A DNA stretch of 64,000 nucleotides from Chaetoderma sp. LZ-2023a (lineage: Eukaryota > Mollusca > Caudofoveata > Chaetodermatida > Chaetodermatidae). The position numbers and the translations under genes are program-made. Positions 43,223 to 55,354 of this stretch are shown here, one piece after another; the stretch's first letter is position 1; each line of letters begins with the position of its first letter. The notes beneath the pieces are model-generated. The model had not been told where the DNA came from, did no database searches, and was given only the letters and a program-made list of their open reading frames with translations. The stretch is from contig CM067370.1 of the NCBI GenBank assembly GCA_034401795.1, positions 61,420,369 to 61,484,368 of the forward strand. The letters run 5' to 3'.

Positions 43223-43603
43223 AATCCGCTACATTATAAGAATACATATTATCACCCAGTATTGCTCGCTTTCTTGTCAATTTCATGAAATGAATTACTT
43301 CATGCCAAGTATAAAATTGTAAGGGATATTCAAGATTAATCAAGATTTACACTCATGCAATTTGATAACACTTAATAATTAGATGATTGTAATTGTTTAA
43401 TATGATTATATTATAATCAATATAGATGTCATTATTTATGATAGGTATGGAGTCCATGTTGATTATTTCATTAATTATGTTAGGGCTTACTATACGACAT
43501 GCAGTACCACATCCGCGTGATCCAGACGGATCACAAGGCATTGTATGTGTGTGATGAACACTGCCTCGGCAGGCATTCAGTGGTTGGCCTTCACGAGAGA
43601 TGG

Positions 43604-44059
43604 TGTAGCGCGGATCGGCCGGATGGGTACGGACCATCCCAGCTTGGCTGGGGACGGAATGACCGGTCCGGGTACGTTCCAAGCATGACCCGCTGGTAGG
43701 ATAGTACTAAGTCCATGAGATCGCGTAGCTACTACAAACGAGTACCATTGTTTGTATAGTATATGTTTTTAGGCTAATTTTCATGCCCTGGCTCCTAAAT
43801 TGAGTTATGGACCGTCATACCGGTGATACTAATAGTTGGGATGAAACAGTGAGGTTCAATCTCAGCGGCAATGGTCGCACGGCCCCAACGTTATCGTTCC
43901 ATCGGCTCTAGAAGTCGGTCTTTGTACTTTTCGGAGAGTCGTGATACGGGATCTGTTACCCCGGGAACCGTAGCTAACCAGCCTTCCCACGCATCCTGTG
44001 CATGTGGTGAAATGGAGAGGAGCAGCAGAATGGACCAGCGCGTACCCCCGCGAGCTACA
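43604..44059 (+). mobile_element. 456-bp TGTAG element, present in copy 1 and absent from copy 2 of the host repeat
   Basis: Ends TGTAGCGCGGATCGG and, inverted, TGTAGCTCGCGGGGG. The homologous site in 56673-57836 (GAGAGATAATTGCGCC, about 57150) has no insertion. Flanks ATGG and ATAA suggest a degraded 4-bp duplication. Right 260 bases match the left 320 bases of the 3.93-kb element at 14889 in inverse orientation (shared ACTAATAGTTGGGATGAAAC-like phrase). It is therefore a deletion derivative of the same family. Confidence 0.82.
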
Positions 44060-44427
44060 ATAATCGCCCCTTAGCGAAATTGTGATGTAGGCAGCCATCG
44101 TCTCACGTGTATATAATTCTATGCCGGCCATATACACCGGTATGGCTGTGAGAATGAAGTTGTAAATGTTGATGTTTATATAATAAAGTGTGCCTATCAT
44201 TCATATAAGCAGTCATCATACACAATCATAGATAAGTATGGGCGCCATCTCAGTCTTTAGGCCCATCAACCATTAGGCAATCTTCAGAACATTTAGAGTT
44301 CATGCATGTCTGGTCAAAACAACGTTAGGCCAGTTGTCAAAATATGAGCTTTCATACAGAAATCACTCCATGACTTTGGGCCATCATAATCATCGACCGC
44401 GTGTGATGTCATTCCTCATGCGGTAAC

Positions 44428-44660
44428 CGTCTCCAGCTCCTGGTCGCCATTATCCGTTTCCAGGTCTCCAGCTCCTGGTACCATTATCCTTAGCCAGGTC
44501 TCCAGCTCCTGGTACTATTATCCGTAGCCAGGTCTCCAACTCCTGGTACCATTATCCGTAGCCAGGTCTCCAGCTCCTGGTCGCCATTGCTTGTAGCCAG
44601 GTCTGCAGCTCCAATTCATCGTTATCTGTCGCCAGGTATCCAGCTCCTGGTTAACGTAGT
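44428..44660. repeat. 34-35-bp minisatellite, six to seven units
   Basis: Units of the form GTCTCCAGCTCCTGG followed by TACCATTATCCGTAGCCAG. The homologous stretch in copy 2 (about 57526-57702) has one unit fewer, so the array varies between copies. Confidence 0.85.
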
Positions 44661-44785
44661 TGTGGGCCAGATCGCCAGCTTCTGACCATTCGCAGATCAA
44701 TCATGACCTTAACTTCTGGTGGCTCGTGGCCAGTCATATGCAGCCTTTCAGATCCACCTGCATTGCAAGATAAATTTTGATCATT

Positions 44786-45834
44786 GCGCGCCCGCTCCAT
44801 CGGGCATGCTTCTATTTATTGCTGCCTAGAATTGCCTATAGGTGCAGCCATTTCGCGCAGGGGATTGTGGGGCTGTGTCTCGCGAGATCTCCATCGATAC
44901 GAGATCTAATAATTCTCGGCGCGAAGACACAGCTCTATTTTTAGATTGCTGGATATCTCATAATTATGATCTTCATGCGCGTGATTCATGGCGAGTTCTC
45001 TTATTTGTTCTGGTCCGACTGTAAAAGAGTGCGCGGCGATGACCACTTAATTATTTTAATAAACAGCCAACGGAACTCCAAATAACTACTCTAAATAAGC
45101 TTCTTTTGCTGGAGGACTGCGTACAAAACATGTTTATCATTCCTTCTGCAGATGAAAGTACTCAAGCACACGCCCACTCGCAGCGTCTCTTATATGTCCA
45201 CTTTAGCACTCTATCAAACTGACCACAAATGGCTTCTTGCGGTGATCGTGAGAAATGTCCATTTGTATTAGCTACTCGCTGGAGAACTTGTTTTGAAAGT
45301 TTACCACTGGAATGACTGGTTGGATAACCGATCCTATAATTCCAGTAGTAAATTGCAAAAGAAAAACCATAATGGTCTCTTGGACGTCAATTAGACATTG
45401 TCTATGATAATAGATTTTTCTGTATATGACGTCATACTTATTTAGGTCAGATGTAGCTGGACGTCGCAATCAAAATGTAATGAATGACGTATCTAGCTCC
45501 ACCAGGAACATTGAATAGCCAGTCAAGTATGCGAATTGCACGTCTTTACTATTTAATCAACATACTGTTGAATATTTTGAAACTAATTTTACTAGACGCT
45601 GTTCGAATTGTGTATGTCTTTGCTATTTATTCAACAGTCATTTTCTATGATAATGGCTGGGTTCGATCTGTAACTGAAGGATATGACGTCATAATCAATT
45701 ACTTCATATACAGGCTGACGTCACAAGCCAAAATGTGTAAATGACTGGGGTATCGAGCTCAGTCATGAACATTGAATAGTCCGGCAAGTGTACGAATTGT
45801 ATGTCTTTACTGTTTAATCAACATCGTGTTGAAT
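44786..45834. other. Non-coding, with diverged hairpin repeats
   Basis: An imperfect hairpin GGCTGTGTCTCGCG / CGCGAAGACACAGC spans about 44870-44933, and another around TTTACCACTGG...CCAGTAGTAAA at about 45297-45352. Parts at 45430-45760 repeat the TGACGT/ TTTTGAAACTAATTT phrases of the units below. No gene seen. Confidence 0.5.
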
Positions 45835-45917
45835 ATTTTGAAACTAATTTGACCTGACGTTGTTGCGGCCAGAGGCAGCAAACCTTTAAAATCACCCAGT
45901 CAAATTAGTTTCAAAAT
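45835..45917. repeat. Hairpin repeat, copy 1
   Basis: Left arm ATTTTGAAACTAATTTGAC and right arm GTCAAATTAGTTTCAAAAT are near-perfect reverse complements around a 45-base loop. Confidence 0.9.
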
Positions 45918-45978
45918 AGTCATCAGCTTACCTGTATAGTTACCTTGAAATTGGAAGTCTGGGAATTCATTATTCAGC

Positions 45979-45983
<5 letters not shown>

Positions 45984-46070
<87 letters not shown>
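45984..46070. repeat. (TA)n microsatellite
   Basis: Over 40 TA dinucleotides within the 0.75-kb repeat. Confidence 0.97.
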
Positions 46071-46074
<4 letters not shown>

Positions 46075-46532
46075 TCCAACACGCAAGAAGGGGTGGAGCT
46101 TAGCTAGAAATAGGCGTGGCATACCTAGAAATGGATCTCTCTATTGAAATTGTCATGAGAAAATTGAGCATTACATGGCTAATACCACTTGGTAATGCGT
46201 GGCCCACACAATATGGACCACTTGTATTAAGAGACCACGCATATTTATAGATCACATATTTTAACAAGGCCAATCATAGATTTTTGCGCTGAATAGAATA
46301 TACTCGTCCTCTGACGGATGGAGGATAATTAATACCACTTGCTAATGGGCAATTTCATGTTGTCTATCCATCATATTACGTCATATGATGCCATAATCAA
46401 CGACGTGACGTATATGATGACGTCATAATCATGACGTCATGACTAACTCAATTTAGTCCGTCTTAAATGCTTAATAGTCCGACACGTTGTACGAATTGTA
46501 TGTCTTTGCTATTTACAAAACATGCTGGTGAA

Positions 46533-46608
46533 TATTTTGAAACTAATTTGACTGGGCGATGTTACTGCAACAAGCAGCAACAGCACCCAGTCAAATTGGT
46601 TTCAAAAT
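46533..46608. repeat. Hairpin repeat, copy 2
   Basis: ATTTTGAAACTAATTTGACT... pairs with ...AGTCAAATTGGTTTCAAAAT; inner arms TGTTACTGC / GCAGCAACA extend the stem. Confidence 0.9.
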
Positions 46609-46640
46609 AGTCAACACCTTACCTGTTAGTTTTCTGGAAA

Positions 46641-47879
46641 TTGATAGTCAAGAAGCTCAGAGATCCATCGATACCAACACGAGGGCAGTATTAATGTAGT
46701 AATATACCATCCGGATTCAGTGACCGATTGACTAACTTTAGGCCTATGGAAGTCATTTCAAGCAACCGCCACCAAGATGTGACTTACTTGGGCACAATTG
46801 TGTGTTTTTCTAACAAAATCGTTTAGAATGTTTAACACCGAAATTTCAATATCTCTATCTTTTTAATACTTTAACTGGTAGCCCACCCACCCTAACCACC
46901 TACTTGTTGCTATCATAGACCTGTATTAAGTATGCAACGACAACGACTGCCCATGGAAGCCTATCATCTTCTCTTAAGTGTTTTAACCCTTTCATGAGAA
47001 TGCCGCCAAAACCGGCCTCTACAGTGATCTTGAGGATGTTAATTTGCAGGTCAAGAGAAGATCGTTTTTGAAAATTCACCACTGAAATGACTGGCTCGAT
47101 ATTGAGCCAGTCATTCCAATAGTAACACTTCAAAACAGTCGTCTATTGGCCTGCAAATAGGCACTCAATAACCACATTTTTTTTTATTCTTGACTCAATT
47201 TAGGTAATACAGGGTTAATAAATTATGAGGACGACGATGATGTACCATGTCTGTTTAACCTTTCCCGTATTGTATTATAGTATGATTCACATTCGTTGCA
47301 TTTGAGATAGGGTAAAAGTTACAGACAGTCTTGAGGCATACCATGTGTGTGGTAAATTTCAAAAGAAAAACATGCATAATAATAATATTGTAGAGGGCGA
47401 AAAGGTAGACAAAGTTCGCTAACAATAATGGATCCATCTAAAAATAAAGGCTTCGCTTCTTCGAAACTACACCTCTAATGTAATGACCGGTCATTTTCTT
47501 ACGTCATCACAACAACTAGACTGTTACACAGACTCAACTTCGGATACCAGACAGACCGGGACCCAGTCTATCTCCGTAGCAGACTGTAAAAGCAACACTG
47601 TGGATCGTGAAATCGCTACGTCAATGGCTACTCAATAGGCCCCTACATACGAGATACATTTCTCGATCTCGTATCGAAAGAGATACGAATGAATAATGGA
47701 TGTGTGATTATCAGTAGTATCCTTTTGTCTTTAATCCATCCGTGGGAATAAACCCATGTAGGGCCAATGCAATTATGTAGCAGTATTGATAGATTACCAA
47801 TGTTCCAAATTTCCAGTCAAAACTGCTGTCAATAATATTGTAGCAGATTGTTGAATACAGAAATCAACCGAAAGTGTAG
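46641..47879. other. Non-coding 1.2 kb
   Basis: Contains a short perfect palindrome TGACTGGCTCGATATTGAGC... at about 47090-47115 flanked by further imperfect pairing (ACCACTGAAATGACTGG with CCAGTCATTCCAATAGTAA). No gene recognised. Confidence 0.5.
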
Positions 47880-48827
47880 GCCTATGCATGTGCTAAGTTA
47901 AGAACGTCTACAGGAAATTCGGCCACAAAATTTCTACCATATAGTTAGATAGGTATATCAATACGATAGTGAAGTAATGGATTGAGGTTAAACAAATTTT
48001 TACCATGAAATAATTTCGTAGTACACAATTTCATACCGAAAATTTGCTAAATCTCCGGTGATTCACAGTTTTCAGTGCCCTATTGTCTGTAGTATGTTTA
48101 GCCCCATAATTTCACCTACATAGACTTGAGCCTTAATATACTAGGTATATTCCGAATCTAACAAATTCTAGATGGAATAATTTTATTAGGCAAAAATTGG
48201 CTTAAATGTTGGGGTTTTCGTGCTTTTCGGTGCCGTACTGTCTGTATGTAATATGGTCGGCTCCAGAACTTCGCTCCCATAGATGTAGAGGGATTTGAAT
48301 ACGATAGTTATATTGGGAATTTAAAGAAATTTGACCGTGAAGTAATTTCGTAGTATGCGATTTCATCGCGTAAATTCGTTCCAATTTTGGCAGATCTGTG
48401 GGTTTTCAATGCCCTACTATTACCTGTCTGCAATAGGTTTGGCCACATAATTTCACAGATATGGTTAGATAGCGATATGAACACGCTAATGAAGCTTGAG
48501 TTTTCTACCACGTATATATATGGACGTTTATATATGGATGTATATAACTCAATATGAGCTAGTGCTTTTGTACAATTCTACCATCTCATCGTAGGTAGTT
48601 ACATATTCACCGTATGGCCCCATTATAATATGGTTGGTTCACATTCACCACATTCAGATAGGTGTCAGTATGTCCTGGCATATCGCTCATAATGGGTTCG
48701 GCCCCAGAATGTCACCCATATATTTAGATCGGTATAGGCGTACGCTTACGGAGTAGTGAGGTTTAAAACTATCTACCATGAAATAATTTCGTCTCAAATT
48801 TAGGCCGATTCATGGTTTTCATTGCAC
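47880..48827. repeat. Degenerate satellite, about 150-175-bp units, array 1
   Basis: The phrase TTTTCAGTGCCCTATTGTCT and variants recurs near 48071, 48225 and 48402, each followed by AATATGGTCGGCCCC-like, ATATGGTTAGATAGG-like and AATAATTTCGTAGTATGC-like phrases. Unit length varies by insertions. No coding. Confidence 0.75.
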
Positions 48828-49520
48828 CCAGTCAAATTAGTTTTAAAATAGTCATCAGCTTACCTGTATAGTTACCTTGAAATTGGAAGTCTGTGAATTC
48901 ATTATTCAGCGTATATATAGACATCGATTCCAACACGCAAAAAAGGGGTGGAGCTTAGCCAGAAATAGGCTTGGCATACCTAGAAATGGATCTCTATTGA
49001 AATTGACATGAGCAAATTGAGCATTACAGGGCTAATACCACTTGTTAATGCGTGGTCCACACAATATGGACCACTTGTATTAAGAGAGCACCCGTATTTA
49101 TAGGTCACATATTTTAACAAGGCCAATCATAGATTGTAGACCCTTGCCATCCCGAACGCACATAGACCCGAATACAATACACCCATCCTCTGACGGAGCG
49201 ATGGTAATTAATACCACTTGCTAATGGGCCTTTTCAGGTTGTCTGTCCATCATATTACGTCATATGACGTCGTAATTAATTAAGTGACGCGTAGGATAAC
49301 GTCATAATAATGACGTCATGACTGACTCGATTTAGTCCATCCTAAATGCTTAATAATCTGACACGTACGAATTGTATGTTTTTGTTATTTAATAAAAATG
49401 CTGTTGAATATTTTGAAAGTAATTTGACTGGCCGCTGTTGCTGCCATAGGCAGCAACAGGACCCAGTCAATTTGGTGTTAAAATATTCCACGGCTTACCT
49501 GTATAATTTTCTTGAAATTT
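48828..49520. repeat. 0.7-kb repeat, copy 2
   Basis: Second copy of 45890-46640, without the TA expansion. It ends in the hairpin at 49408-49486, which contains a perfect inner stem TGTTGCTGCC / GGCAGCAACA. Confidence 0.88.
49408..49486. repeat. Hairpin repeat, copy 3
   Basis: ATTTTGAAAGTAATTTGACTGG pairs with CCAGTCAATTTGGTGTTAAAAT-like right arm; the central 23 bases form a perfect 10-bp stem with an ATA loop. Confidence 0.9.
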
Positions 49521-49639
49521 ATCGTCTAGTAGTTCAGAAATCCATCGATCCCAACTCGAGAGTGGTATGGGTGGAGTTTAGCTAGAAATCGGCAGGGCAT
49601 TGCTAAACTGGAAAGGTCCATTGTATTAATAAACCACCA

Positions 49640-50850
49640 CAGTTTCACTGCCCTATTGTCTGTAGTATGTTCAGCCCCATAATTTACCCCACATAGACTT
49701 GAGCTTTAATATGCTAGTTATATTCTGAATCTAACAAATTCTAAATGAAGTAATTTTAATACGCAAAATTTAGCTTAAATGATGGTGTAATCGTGGTTTT
49801 CAGTGCCCTACTTTCCGTAATATGGTCGGTTCCACATAGACGTATAGGAGTTTGAATATGCTAGTTACATTTGGGAATTTAAAAGAATTCGAACTTGAGG
49901 TATTTTCGTAGTATGCGATTTCATCGCATACATTTGTTCCAATGTTGGCAGATCTGTGGTTTTCAATACCCTACCGTCTGCAATATGTGTGGCTACATAA
50001 TTTCACCCATATGGTTAGATAGGGATATGAATACGCTAATGAATCTTGAGATTTCTACCACATAGTAATTTCGTAATATTCAATTTAGTAGCCACGGACA
50101 GTTGTCAAATGCCAACAATTTACTATATTCAGTATTAGAATCTCAGTTCTCAGTTTGTAATCATTTTTTTTACATATAGCTGTATATAACTGAAAATGTA
50201 CTACTGCTTTTGCACGATTCTACCATCAAGTAATTTGGTAATATGTAGTTACATATTCGCCATATGGCCCCATTGTAATATGGTTGGTTCACATTCGCCA
50301 CATTCAGATAGGTGTCGATATGTCCTGACATATCGCTCATAATGTGTACGGGCCAGAAAATCACCCATATGTTTAGATAGGTATAGGCATAAGCTTACAA
50401 CAAAGTGAGATTTAAAATTCTCATAACGTAAATAAGCTCAAACTTAGGATAATTCATGGTGTTCATTGCAATACGTTCACCCCCAGAATTTCACCCACAA
50501 ATACTTATAGGAAATATGCTAGTTGTATTCCGAATTGAATTTTTTTTTACAGGAACGTAATTTCATGGTACACAATTCCATACCGAAAATTGGTGCAAAT
50601 TCTGTCAGATCAGCGATTTCTGTACCACACTGTTTGCAATAGGTTCGATCCCAGAAGTTCACCCATATGGTTAGATACGCTAATAAAGTATCAAAGGGTT
50701 AAAAAATGTTTACTGTACAGTAATTTCGTCATATGCAATTTAGTAGTGGCACACCATTGTCAAATTCCAATAATGTACTATATTCGGTACCCGAATATCT
50801 CTACATACTTTGTAGCCAGTTTTCGAACATAAGGCCATGTAGAACTCACT
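49640..50850. repeat. Degenerate satellite, about 145-165-bp units, array 2
   Basis: Same unit as array 1: CACTGCCCTATTGTCTGTAG near 49655, AGTGCCCTACTTTCCGTAAT near 49801, AATACCCTACCGTCTGCAAT near 49965, with further diverged units to about 50850. Array 1 and array 2 share a unit with TATGTCCTGRCATATCGC. Confidence 0.75.
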
Positions 50851-52767
50851 ATGTTATATTGTAATAATTCTACCACCAAATATTTATTATAGTAATGTGA
50901 AAATATTTCTATATATCCCAAATTATTAGCTGCGTGTACTGGTAGAACCTGACTTATCAGGCTAATACCCTAACATTTGTACATATGGTCAACAAGATCG
51001 TCATCATTACAATGGTTGAGGCCGATTTTGGTCTTTTTGTCGAGCAAAAATATTTGATTTAATAGTTTGTCACTGTTTCCAGTAAAGATATCGTTTAATA
51101 GGTGACATAGATATGATAGCTAAATGAAACAGATCACGATGTCGTGGCTGTTTCCCACTGGGTCTTCAGTCAGAATGTTTTCTACTATATTATTTTCGTT
51201 GGAGAAAACTAGGTTCACGGTATTGGTTCTATTCTGGCCACTTAACTTTGTTGAAAAGGTTATCTGTCGGTACAGATCGGGGGCCTGTATTTCATCAAAA
51301 ATATACTTGCTTTGTGCATTTCACTAGCATTGCAGTGTATATTTCACCAATGTATTTCCGGGTAATAAGCTCTTCACGTCTGTTTAAGAAGGTATCAAGA
51401 TTTAGGTTTAAAATATTCTTTACAGTTTTTCTTTAATGTGTTTGAATGGGTGTCAGGGTCTGTACTGCTTCTTGCGCTGATTTTCTACTGACTGTGTTGC
51501 CAGTTCTGTTGATTTCTTTATCTTTACAAGTTGTTGATACCTAATGACCCAAATTTGATCCGTTATGCTCTGTTGATGCAGTAGTGCAATTTTCTCAGCA
51601 CTGGCTGCTCTTAATTTTGTCTGTTCCTCTCTCTGTTAAGGAGTTTGGCCTGGAGAAAAAGGATGGATGGAAAAATTGTTGGACTGACCAAAAATATAAG
51701 CTGCTTTCCCTAGCCCATAGCTAATACTGCCCATATCTTTTTGCAAGAAATATTCCTTCTTTTGTGTTTATTGTCCACGTATATTTTTGTCATAAGTGGC
51801 TTGTATGCCTTTATATAACTTCATTTTGTCATGAAACAGTTGAGTTTATTCTCAGAATTATAATAACCTCCGGGCACGCTATTTACCGTTGATGCCTTGC
51901 ATCATATGTGTACTTGTTTATATTGTCGTGGCACGCGCGTAGCCAAACCTCGTCTGACAGGCCGTCAAATATACTTTAATCAGGTCATCGACAGGTACAA
52001 GTTTAACGTTTTCACTACCGTGCGCAGAGATTTGGCCAACAAAATCTTTTCTGGTTATTCAAATTTATATTCCACTGCATTTGTTGAGTTGAATGAGTAC
52101 ACACGCACTTACACACTAACGTGTCTGTTCAAAGTCCAATATCCAAACACTTGTTACCCATCTCCCGCGGTATGCGTGATTGAGTCTGTTAGTATGATAA
52201 TCACGTACGGAATGTAACATGGTTAACGATCTATACAATTTTGAACTATTAATGCCAATGTTTTGAATATTGAAATGATATGACTCACAGTTCTTATAGA
52301 AATACAGGAATTCTTGAGCTATAGACGTATAGCTCAGAGGGGTTAAATCTGTTGTGTTATATTCACTATTTAAATCATCACAGGTCATTAATATACGTGT
52401 AACGCGTACAAGTTCTATTTCAACACATAGTGAATGCAGCTTGAGTTTTCAATATTTCTGAACTCATTACCAAGTACGGGCCAGCATTCAACTATGAAAA
52501 TACGCAATCAACTTTGAGTAACCCTTGTATTTATTTCATCAAATTACAACTAAATTTAATGAAAATCATTAAAAATGCGTTCTCTTGAAATGAATAACAC
52601 GGATAAATTCAGCAAGAGTTTGCGAGTCCTTGAGATGAAGCAATTAGATTGCGTTTGCGCGTATTATAGCATAAAGGCTCCCACTGATCCACACAATGGT
52701 GGACTTTATTGTGGTCAATAATGGAAATCCAAATCAGGATATAATCGGGCTTCTAATGTTGACATGA
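50851..52767. other. Non-coding 1.9 kb
   Basis: Only short frames; the longest (51897-52217, plus, 106 codons) has no recognisable motif. AT-rich with no repeats noticed. Confidence 0.4.
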
Positions 52768-54075
52768 ATGAGTCTGGAAAAATTCCTACAAATAATTGTA
52801 CCCCTCAAACACATAACACGTCGTTGGGTCCTGTTAAGAGAGAGTAAAAAAAGTCCATGTAAAAACCAGTGGAAAGCACAGTGGACCATCAAGATGTTGA
52901 CCTCATTGATGACTGAGTCAGATCAGCTCATAATGTGGTACACGATAGTGCAGACAGACTTGGAGCGTGCGAAGTTGGACTATGATAGACAATCCAGTGC
53001 TGGACCTATCTTTTCCGTTAGAAAGGAATGTTGTTTGCTGCCTAGGTTCGACAAGGATAACGTTGATATATTCTTTGAAAGATTTGAATCGTCAGCAAAA
53101 TTTTATAGTTGGCCGATGAAGTTCTGGCCGGCTCTTGTCAATACGGTTCTATACGACAGAGGGCTCGACGCTATAAGTGAATTATCGTCAATTGATCGTG
53201 ACGATTACGAAATCTTGAAGTCAGCGGTCCTCAGAGAATATTCTTTAACAGCTGAACAACACAGAGAATGTGAGTGGGATCCCCAAAGATCAACAAGGGA
53301 ACAAACTCGAATCCAACGTAGATCTCTGAGAAGATGGTTATTAGCATGGGGCGTCATTGACGATTTCGAGAAAACTAAAGAGTTGTTCATAATGGAACAA
53401 TTTAAGGCAAATTAAAATCGAGAGTCATTATGCCATGCACCTCGATGACAACTTTACATCTTCAACACCACCCAAGCAAGTCCATCAAGAGCAAACAGAT
53501 TACAAAAAACACAAAGGTCTAACAAATCTACTAAATGCAAACGCCCATCTCAAAGTTCTAATGAAGAAACGGCTCACGCGAGCGTTTCCTAAAAAGACAC
53601 ACCCAGGAAACAAAAATGTGCCAGGAAAGAGAATGTTATCATGGCGTCTCTGATACGGGAGGCAGTAGTTGCACAAACTCCTCCTCCAACAAAGTCACAA
53701 TTACGTCTTGCGGGAGTAAAGGTTTTGTATAAGTCCAAGAGATGCGTTTCTTGGCAGGCACCTGTGCGTAAAATGGAAGACAGGCCGTGCTATCATTGTG
53801 GTAAAGCTGGACACACAATCAAACATTGTCCAGGCTTAAGATCAGCTAAGAGCAAGCTTTATTCGATGGCTCTTAAAATATCGAAATCCAAACAAGACAA
53901 GCGCTGTTATCGTTGTGGATGTGGGGATCACGTGGTTAAAATGTGCCCACATGCCAAAATAACAAAGAGCAGGCTTCTAGCGAATAGTCTTGGATCTTTT
54001 AAGAGTAAAGTATTACCAACAGCTCCTGGTTTAGACACACCACACTCTTTCCAAACGAAGTACCATAGCAGATAA
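52768..54075 (+). pseudogene. Ty3/gypsy-type Gag with two zinc knuckles, broken
   Basis: The first frame (52768-53415) carries the capsid-type region of gypsy Gag: LPRFDKDNVDIFFERFE, then W and hydrophobic spacing through LVNTVLYDRGLDAI and DYEILKSAVLREYSLTAEQHR. The second frame (53641-54075) carries two CX2CX4HX4C zinc knuckles, CYHCGKAGHTIKHC (about 53789-53830) and CYRCGCGDHVVKMC (about 53903-53944). A stop at 53413-53415 and shifted frames separate the two halves. No protease, RT or integrase follows. Gag forms the particle and binds element RNA. A domesticated gag gene is an alternative, but the internal breaks argue against it. Confidence 0.75.
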
Positions 54076-55107
54076 CGATATACTGCTGGAAATTTTCGAT
54101 AGCTGTCTTCAAACTTGTAAATACAATACCACAGGTTGAGTGATATTGTAGCGTCCGGGCGTCTGGCCCTGTCCAGTGCTTACTTTGTTACTCAACGGGG
54201 CCTTAGTGGCCAAATAATCACGATGTTGAGGGGGAGTCCCTCGCATCACCTATTTGCGTTAGTCATCGTAGGATGCAGCCATACTTAGGGTAATTAGTCC
54301 TCAAAAACCAGTCACTTGGAGAGGCTATATCAAATAGGGAGAAGCATGCAGCCGGCAGGGTCTGTTATTGAGTTGATCTTAAAACGTGAATGACCCAGAA
54401 TATCAGGCGGGAGGTGCAAGTAAATCTTCTTATTGAGTTACCATTAAAATCTCATTGAAGTAACTCCCAGATGCCAGTCACTGAGGTTAAAGTTCTCTTA
54501 AACAATTTAACATATAAATTATATAAAAGTACAAATCAAAAGGGAAGACTGATAACAGTCCTCTGGTAAGAGAACCCAGTAACCCCAGGAATATGGTGTT
54601 GGTACAGATGTGTATGTGTTAGCCATGCGTGTGTGAAAATTCATGAGTGAGTGCGCACTCAGATGGATCCAATGTTCGCCCGTTACTGGTATGTTGTCCA
54701 TTATAGGTAACTGACTCAGGTCGCCATCTTGGACCACCAAAATTTAGCAGCACAAAAGACCTGGGACATTATACATTTAAGGACGCCATGCAGATTTTTC
54801 CCTGAAGGCACGCAATTTGACAGATGATACTGTCTGAGATATCAGCAGTTACCAATCGTTGAGATTCCTGGCTCACAAAATCGAATGAGATTCCTGAACT
54901 CTTCTTTGTGACACGGCGTGACGACAGAGTTAGAATCAATGAACATTAAATGATGGTTAAAATATGGCTCTTTCAATCTTTAAAAACTTTGAACTAAAGG
55001 GAGCACATTCACATCATTACTATCAATTCCGGTTTCCATACGTGAACAGGAAAAATTCTGGTCAGTAGGCATGTAATAAATCTGTTGATAATCATGTGAT
55101 ATAAAAT
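54076..55107. other. Non-coding 1 kb after Gag
   Basis: A TGTAGCGTCCGGGCG phrase at 54149 resembles the start of gypsy-type LTRs or of the TGTAG elements, but no partner end or target duplication was found. Nothing else recognised. Confidence 0.4.
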
Positions 55108-55343
55108 GCCCTGTAGCTGGGGCTTAGAATACGCCTTCCGTATCCTCTGCGTGTCGTACGAGGCGACTAAAGGAGGTAAGGGTGAGGTAACCCTGACAGA
55201 AACCTCGAGTGCTGAAGACGGAGGTTCCAGGCCGCACGGCGCACTCTAATAAACCATGGATCCACGCACTTAACGCTTATGATCATGTCGATAGTCACTT
55301 ACAGGACTGGCGGTATGATCAGCGAACGAAAAGAAGAAAAAGC
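55108..55343 (+). mobile_element. SINE, plus orientation, with 11-bp target duplication
   Basis: Flanked by TGTGATATAAA at 55095-55105 and 55344-55354. Starts GCCCTGTAGCTGGGGCTTAG, includes GTGTCGTACGAGGCGACTAA and ends in an AAAAGAAGAAAAA tail. About 95% alike to the minus copy at 42982-43222. Confidence 0.87.
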
Positions 55344-55354
55344 TGTGATATAAA

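Larger units (their letters stand above)
42869..44785. repeat. Non-coding 1.2-kb dispersed repeat, copy 1 (carries two later insertions)
   Basis: Starts GTGATGACTATTGCTATCAT and ends GATAAATTTTGATCATT, matching 56673-57836 along its length (for example GTCCATGTTGATTAT, CATATACACCGG and GACCATTCGCAGATCAATC). Relative to copy 2 it carries a SINE (42982-43222) and a 456-bp TGTAG element (43604-44059). It includes a CAGCTCCTGG minisatellite. No coding frame and no clear termini; the class is unknown. Confidence 0.9.
45890..46640. repeat. 0.75-kb repeat, copy 1
   Basis: Matches 48828-49520 over most of its length (shared CAGCTTACCTGTATAGTTAC, GGGGTGGAGCTTAG, TAATACCACTTG, TGACGTCATGACT). It contains the (TA)n array at 45984-46070 that is absent from copy 2 (which has only TATATATAG), so the microsatellite expanded after duplication. 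Both copies end in a hairpin of the same sequence. Confidence 0.88.

Noticed and set aside
43499-43699. Short frames crossing the left end of the 456-bp TGTAG element
   Set aside because: They are interrupted in the empty-site copy at 57 kb and have no conserved features.
45900-46082. Open frame of alternating Ile-Tyr
   Set aside because: Translation of a TA microsatellite.
51897-52217. 106-codon plus-strand frame
   Set aside because: No motif, no neighbouring coding signal and length within chance for this AT content.
54149-54770. A possible gypsy LTR beginning TGTAGCGTCC
   Set aside because: No matching end, target duplication or second LTR could be found.
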